A stretch of 64,000 nucleotides of DNA from Marinobacterium sedimentorum (lineage in GTDB: Bacteria > Pseudomonadota > Gammaproteobacteria > Pseudomonadales > Balneatricaceae), in contig NZ_JALDYX010000006.1 in assembly GCF_024267675.1 (NCBI RefSeq), forward strand, positions 124,001 through 188,000, in the 5' to 3' direction. Made by a program: the position numbers and the translations under genes. Position 1 is the stretch's first letter. Each line of letters starts with the position of its first letter. A model generated the notes under the pieces. The model was not told the origin of the DNA. It did no database searches and saw nothing but the letters and a program-made list of their open reading frames with translations. This document shows positions 60,174 through 64,000 of this stretch, one piece after another.

Positions 60174-61177
60174 AATCTCTGTCGGTAACGGCCCGGCGTA
60201 ACACCCGTCAGGCGCTTGAACAATCTGCGGAACGATGTCGGGTCCTCGTAACCGCTCTGTTGCGAGATCAGATCGATGGCGTCAGTCGTCGTTGCAAGCA
60301 AATGCTTGGCTTCTTCGACGCGCAGGGCCTGCACGTAATCGATCGGCGTATAGCCGGTTGCCGACTTGAAACGGCGCTTGAACGAGCGTTCGGACAGGCC
60401 GGAGCGCTGAACCATCTGTCTGACCGGGTTAGGCGTATCGTAGTGTTCGGCCAGCCACAGCTGGCTATTCGCGATCTCGGCGTCCTCGTGGCGCTTGGGC
60501 TTGCTCATCGCGGCAAAGACCAGCTGTCCCTCGCTGCGGTCTCCGAAGAGATACAGCCTGGCGGCATTGACCGCCACCGCTTCGCCGTAAAACCGCGTAA
60601 TGAGATACAGTGCCAGGTCTTCCCACGACGCCATGCCTCCGCTGGTCACGATACGTCCCTCGTCGCCAGCGGACACAAGTATGCGCCCGGCCTCAAGCTG
60701 TACCCGCGGATAGAAGCGACGGAAATGGTCGACATACGCCCAGTGCGTTGTCGCCGGTTTATCGTCGAGCAACCCGCTTCCTGCCAGCATTACCGATCCG
60801 GAACATACCGAGCACAGGGTCGCTCCCGCACGGTACATTCGATTCAACCAGCTTGTTACATCGGGCCATTTGCGATCGTGACAGCTCTCTGGGCTGACCC
60901 CCAGGTCCGTAACGATCACGACATCTGCGTAGTCGATCTCCTGCAGCGACGCGTGAGGGACGACCGGCACAGCCGCCAGACAGCTGAAGGGGACACTTGA
61001 AGTCGCGACGATCCTGACGTCAAACTGCGCCGGATTTTGTGATTCGCCCATTATTTCGGCCCAGCTGGCACCGAACCCCGCAAGCACCTCGTACAGGCCA
61101 TACAGCACAGCCCCGGATGTCTCCGGGACGGCAACGATACATATAATCGGCGGATTTGCGTGTTTAGCTGCTGTCAT
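60140..61177 (-). CDS. GlxA-type regulator (DJ-1/PfpI domain plus AraC HTH)
   Basis: A 345-aa regulator. The N-terminal DJ-1/PfpI-like domain (about 8-185) includes a nucleophile-elbow-like TLCSVCSGSVMLAGSGLLD. The C-terminal AraC HTH spans about 225-330 (VRQMVQRSGLSERSFKRRFK, LISQQSGYEDPTSFRRLF). The ATG at 61177 has GGAG upstream; a GTG seven codons earlier is possible. It is divergent from the methyltransferase/monooxygenase pair and probably controls it. Confidence 0.88.
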   Translation of the reverse strand: MTAAKHANPPIICIVAVPETSGAVLYGLYEVLAGFGASWAEIMGESQNPAQFDVRIVATSSVPFSCLAAVPVVPHASLQEIDYADVVIVTDLGVSPESCHDRKWPDVTSWLNRMYRAGATLCSVCSGSVMLAGSGLLDDKPATTHWAYVDHFRRFYPRVQLEAGRILVSAGDEGRIVTSGGMASWEDLALYLITRFYGEAVAVNAARLYLFGDRSEGQLVFAAMSKPKRHEDAEIANSQLWLAEHYDTPNPVRQMVQRSGLSERSFKRRFKSATGYTPIDYVQALRVEEAKHLLATTTDAIDLISQQSGYEDPTSFRRLFKRLTGVTPGRYRQRFQSRGNCSNAR

Positions 61178-61293
61178 CCTCGAGCTCCGGGTTGGCACAT
61201 TTGGCTTGTTTTCGTCAATTATAGCTCTAACGAGGTCGTTCGGTTGGCCCTACCATGGTTCCTCGATACAGCAAGTTTTCAGAGGCGACCAGC

Positions 61294-62412
61294 ATGTACA
61301 CAGAAACCGAAACCCGACTCCCGATGGAAAATGGCGCGTCGCTCCAGCAGGACGCGCAACGTTTCATGCAACACACCTGCGACATCATTAACGCGGGCGC
61401 GCAAGCGATCATGATATCGATTGGCCACCGCTCACGGCTGTTCGATGTGATGGCGCAACTCCCGCCCGCGACGAGCCAGCAGATCGCGGACCAGGCCGGG
61501 CTGGCGGAGCGCTTCGTACGCGAGTGGCTCGCGGTGATGGTAACGGCCAGAATCATTGACTACGCGCCGCAGGAGCAAACCTATTGCTTGCCCCCGGCGC
61601 ACGCAGCCTGCCTGACGCGTGGTGCACGCCTGGGCAATGCCGCTGTGTTCGCACAGCATGTTGCGATGATGGGCGCACTCCAGGATCAGACGCTGCAGTG
61701 CCTCAAAAGCGGCAGTGGCACCCATTATGGCGACTATCCCTGCTTTCATCAGATCATGGCTGAGGACAGCGAGATGTCGGTTGTCAATTCGCTGTTTGAT
61801 ACTGTTCTGCCACTGATCGATGGCATCGGTACACGGCTTGAATCTGGTATCGACGTGCTTGATGCCGGCTGTGGCAAGGGTCTGGCACTGATTGCGATGG
61901 CACAGCATTACCCGCAGAGCCGATTTACCGGTTACGACCTCTGCGCAGATGCCGTTGCAGAGGCGGCCTGTTCCGCACAGGTCAGGGGTTTACGCAATAT
62001 CCGTTTCGTCGCCAGGGACATGACCGACTTCGACGAGCCAGGGCGCTACGATTTGATTACCTCGTTCGATGCCGTACATGACCAGAGAGATCCGTCAGAC
62101 TTCATCGCCCGGATTCAGCGCGCGCTCAAACCAGACGGGGTTTACCTGATGCAGGACATCGGCGGGTCCGCGCACCTTGAAGCCAACCTCGATTTTCCGA
62201 TGGCATCGCTGCTATATGCCATCTCCCTTACGCACTGCACGCCGATCTCGATCGGGCAGGGTGGTAAAGGGCTGGGTGCCATGTGGGGTTGGGAAACCGG
62301 CCAGACCATGCTCGAACAGGCGGGTTTCAGCCATATTGTCGCTAATTTCCTGGAGCACGATCCGATGAACGTCTGGTTCATCAGTACAAAGGGGCCATCA
62401 CATGCCCGTTAA
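61294..62412 (+). CDS. SAM-dependent methyltransferase with N-terminal winged helix
   Basis: A 372-aa protein. The N-terminal winged-helix/dimerisation part (about 25-100, AGLAERFVREWLAVMVTARI) precedes a class I methyltransferase domain with motif I VLDAGCGKGLALIAM (about 188) and FDAVHDQRDPSDFI. The layout resembles small-molecule O-methyltransferases and Rv2258c-like enzymes. The ATG at 61294 follows AGAGG. It overlaps the monooxygenase gene by 11 bp. A joint role in modifying one metabolite is likely; the substrate is unknown. Confidence 0.82.
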   Translation: MYTETETRLPMENGASLQQDAQRFMQHTCDIINAGAQAIMISIGHRSRLFDVMAQLPPATSQQIADQAGLAERFVREWLAVMVTARIIDYAPQEQTYCLPPAHAACLTRGARLGNAAVFAQHVAMMGALQDQTLQCLKSGSGTHYGDYPCFHQIMAEDSEMSVVNSLFDTVLPLIDGIGTRLESGIDVLDAGCGKGLALIAMAQHYPQSRFTGYDLCADAVAEAACSAQVRGLRNIRFVARDMTDFDEPGRYDLITSFDAVHDQRDPSDFIARIQRALKPDGVYLMQDIGGSAHLEANLDFPMASLLYAISLTHCTPISIGQGGKGLGAMWGWETGQTMLEQAGFSHIVANFLEHDPMNVWFISTKGPSHAR

Positions 62413-63658
62413 TTCAGCGGCAAAAAACGCTACTGTCGTGGTCATTGGCGCAGGCGCCAGTGGCCTGGCTGCGGCTCATGCATTGCGCGAGCGTAATATC
62501 CAGGTTCGCATTATCGACAGGGCATATCGGGCAGGCGAAGCCTGGTACCACCGCCATCCACAATTGCGACTGAATACTCACCGCCACCTGTCCGGGTTAC
62601 CGGGTCTCGCGATTCCCAGAGCCGCAGGTGCGTTTCCCTCGCGCAATAGCATAATCCGCTACCTCGATGAGTACGCGGCGCAGCTCGACGCGCCTATTGA
62701 CTACGGCGTAAAGGTAACGGAGATAAGCAAGGCGCCATCGGGCTGGGCTGTCGAAACCAGTGCCGGCGTTTATCGTGCCCAGCATGTAGTCGTTGCGACC
62801 GGCTACGCCAGTAAACCTGCGATACCCGACTGGAAAGGGCGAGAAACCTTCAGCAAGCAACTCGTTCACGCAGCTGACCTCGGCGATATTGAGCAGTACC
62901 GCAACAGAAAAATCCTGGTGGTTGGCGCCGGAAATTCTGGCACCGATATTCTCAATCATCTCTCGACTATCGAGACAGATCGGATATGGGTATCCGTCAG
63001 GCACGGCCCCGTCATCTTTCCGACCAGGCTCTGCGGCATCCCGATGCAACGCCTGTCGCCCCTTTTCGCAATGATGCCGGTGCCTGTGGCCGATGCCATG
63101 CTGGCGTTAACCGGACACCTCGCATTTGGTAATTTGAAAAAATGGGGCTTGGGTAAACACTCGCACGGGGGCATAACGCGATTGCTGGATACAGGCACTG
63201 CACCGGCAATCGATAATGGCTTCGTAGCCGCATTGAAAGCAGGCAAGGTGACTGTCGTTCCCGAAATCGAATGTTTTGAATCAACGGGCGTACGCCTGAT
63301 CGACAACCAGTATATCGAACCGGATATCGTGATAGCGGCAACCGGCTATAAAACCGGACTGCAGTCAATATTGGGTTACGGTTCAATCCTGGACGAATCA
63401 GGCGTACCTAAAATTGACGGCGCGAAACAAATGCATGGATATCCCGGTTTGTGGTTTACGGGCATGCAGCCCAGGCTTACCGGCTTTTTCCATCAAGCCG
63501 GTCACAATGCCCGGGAAATTGCTGCTGCAATCGATATAGAAATGCATCTTGAGCACGCAGGTATATCCAACGACATCGTTGAAATCCAGGCGCAAGCCCC
63601 ATCGGCCAATACTGAGCAGGTACATTACCAGCGATCATCGCTGAATGAGTCCCGTTGA
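62402..63658 (+). CDS. Flavin-dependent monooxygenase (FMO/BVMO-like)
   Basis: A 418-aa NAD(P)H/FAD enzyme. The FAD site is VVVIGAGASGLAAA (about 12-25) and the NADPH site is ILVVGAGNSGTDI (about 170-182). GYASKPAIPDW and ATGYKTGLQS are further family motifs. Its size matches bacterial FMO and YUCCA-like proteins rather than the longer Baeyer-Villiger enzymes. It is translationally coupled with the methyltransferase and divergent from the GlxA-type regulator. Confidence 0.87.
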   Translation: MPVNSAAKNATVVVIGAGASGLAAAHALRERNIQVRIIDRAYRAGEAWYHRHPQLRLNTHRHLSGLPGLAIPRAAGAFPSRNSIIRYLDEYAAQLDAPIDYGVKVTEISKAPSGWAVETSAGVYRAQHVVVATGYASKPAIPDWKGRETFSKQLVHAADLGDIEQYRNRKILVVGAGNSGTDILNHLSTIETDRIWVSVRHGPVIFPTRLCGIPMQRLSPLFAMMPVPVADAMLALTGHLAFGNLKKWGLGKHSHGGITRLLDTGTAPAIDNGFVAALKAGKVTVVPEIECFESTGVRLIDNQYIEPDIVIAATGYKTGLQSILGYGSILDESGVPKIDGAKQMHGYPGLWFTGMQPRLTGFFHQAGHNAREIAAAIDIEMHLEHAGISNDIVEIQAQAPSANTEQVHYQRSSLNESR

Positions 63659-64000
63659 CCGGTGGTTATCCCGTAGCGCTTTGATCTCAGGCCTGATGGT
63701 TTTGATAAAGCTCGCAATCACAGCGCAATACAACCGCCTCGCAAGGACGCGAGCCCTTAATGCCGCTCGTCCGGCTGGGTCTGGCCGCATCATGAATACG
63801 GTCAGGAGCCTGTTTTCGATTGCAGCGATTTTGGTCTTGCCGCTGATATCGAAGGTGGAGACAGGCCATGTTTTTAATGGTGCGGATCTGCCAGGCTAAA
63901 GGCATTTCGGCGCGGGTCGCTTCGTCATTCAGGGTGGCCGCAGGGGCTGTAACGGGGTAATCGGGCGATTCCGGTGGGACTGCGGCAACTTGACATGAAT
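63659..64000. other. 3' end of window, no gene assigned
   Basis: Short frames exist on both strands, but none has recognisable similarity or a convincing start. A minus-strand frame is open from the window edge to 63687 and could be the end of a gene outside the window. Confidence 0.3.

Noticed and set aside
63687..64000. Minus-strand gene end at the window edge
   Set aside because: The frame is open to the edge but has no recognisable protein character, so no CDS is called.

Overview
The window looks like chromosomal DNA of a GC-rich, aerobic, probably marine or halophilic gammaproteobacterium (Oceanospirillales-like). The pointers are the tail of an N-type (Na+-linked) F-ATPase operon, a choline-dehydrogenase-type GMC enzyme, opgGH glucan synthesis, a soluble NAD-dependent formate dehydrogenase (fds) operon, a class I PHA synthase and a tripartite tricarboxylate transporter. 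Taxonomy is inferred from gene content only. No rRNA, tRNA or CRISPR array was seen.

Layout. 1-1679: 3' end of the N-ATPase operon (alpha, gamma). 1793-7896: envelope and stress genes (SpoIIAA-like, ClsB-like phospholipase D, PhaC, a two-helix membrane peptide, SYLF, CsbD, a duplicated PepSY-like secreted protein). 7900-8470: patchwork of gene remnants, then a Vgb-like beta-propeller. 9662-22233: a locus bounded by two paralogous GntR regulators. Nine minus-strand genes (20310 down to 10501) encode a Dpp-type ABC importer, an inositol-monophosphatase-family phosphatase, a DUF47/PiT phosphate transport pair and a Tat-exported binding protein. They diverge from gntR2 and a TIM-barrel isomerase across a promoter with four identical TGGTTTAAACCA palindromes. 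22314-36778: a second regulon (NCS1 transporter, LysR, BetA-like GMC enzyme, aldehyde dehydrogenase, ureohydrolase) whose promoters share one conserved LysR-type box. It is interrupted by a Zn-ribbon/cyclase/AAA/TPR giant, a PRC-barrel gene, a three-part chimeric ORF and a lower-GC EamA transporter. 36878-45399: fdsGBA-fdhD-fdsD with divergent fdsR and a perfect operator palindrome, plus DUF1840. 45765-54873: DmdC-like acyl-CoA dehydrogenase, TctB/TctA without a TctC, a two-subunit ATP-citrate-lyase-like enzyme and a hotdog thioesterase. 54931-55237: a 140-bp MITE-like element with a 6-bp target duplication, then the tail of a lost acyl-CoA dehydrogenase. 55693-59597: opgG, a small unknown gene, opgH. 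59692-63658: two truncated genes back to back, a GlxA-type regulator, and a methyltransferase/flavin monooxygenase pair.

How genes may work together. The strongest candidates for undescribed systems are (i) the twin-GntR locus, which reads as import of a phosphorylated organic compound, dephosphorylation, and management of the released phosphate; (ii) the LysR regulon linking an NCS1 transporter with alcohol and aldehyde oxidation and a ureohydrolase; and (iii) the Tct/ATP-citrate-lyase-like/DmdC-like group, which suggests activation and cleavage of an imported tricarboxylate-like acid. Substrates are not determined by the sequence. A dyad TGTACG-N4-CGTACA lies upstream of three sets of stress genes (1688, 6501, 30040) and suggests a further shared regulator.
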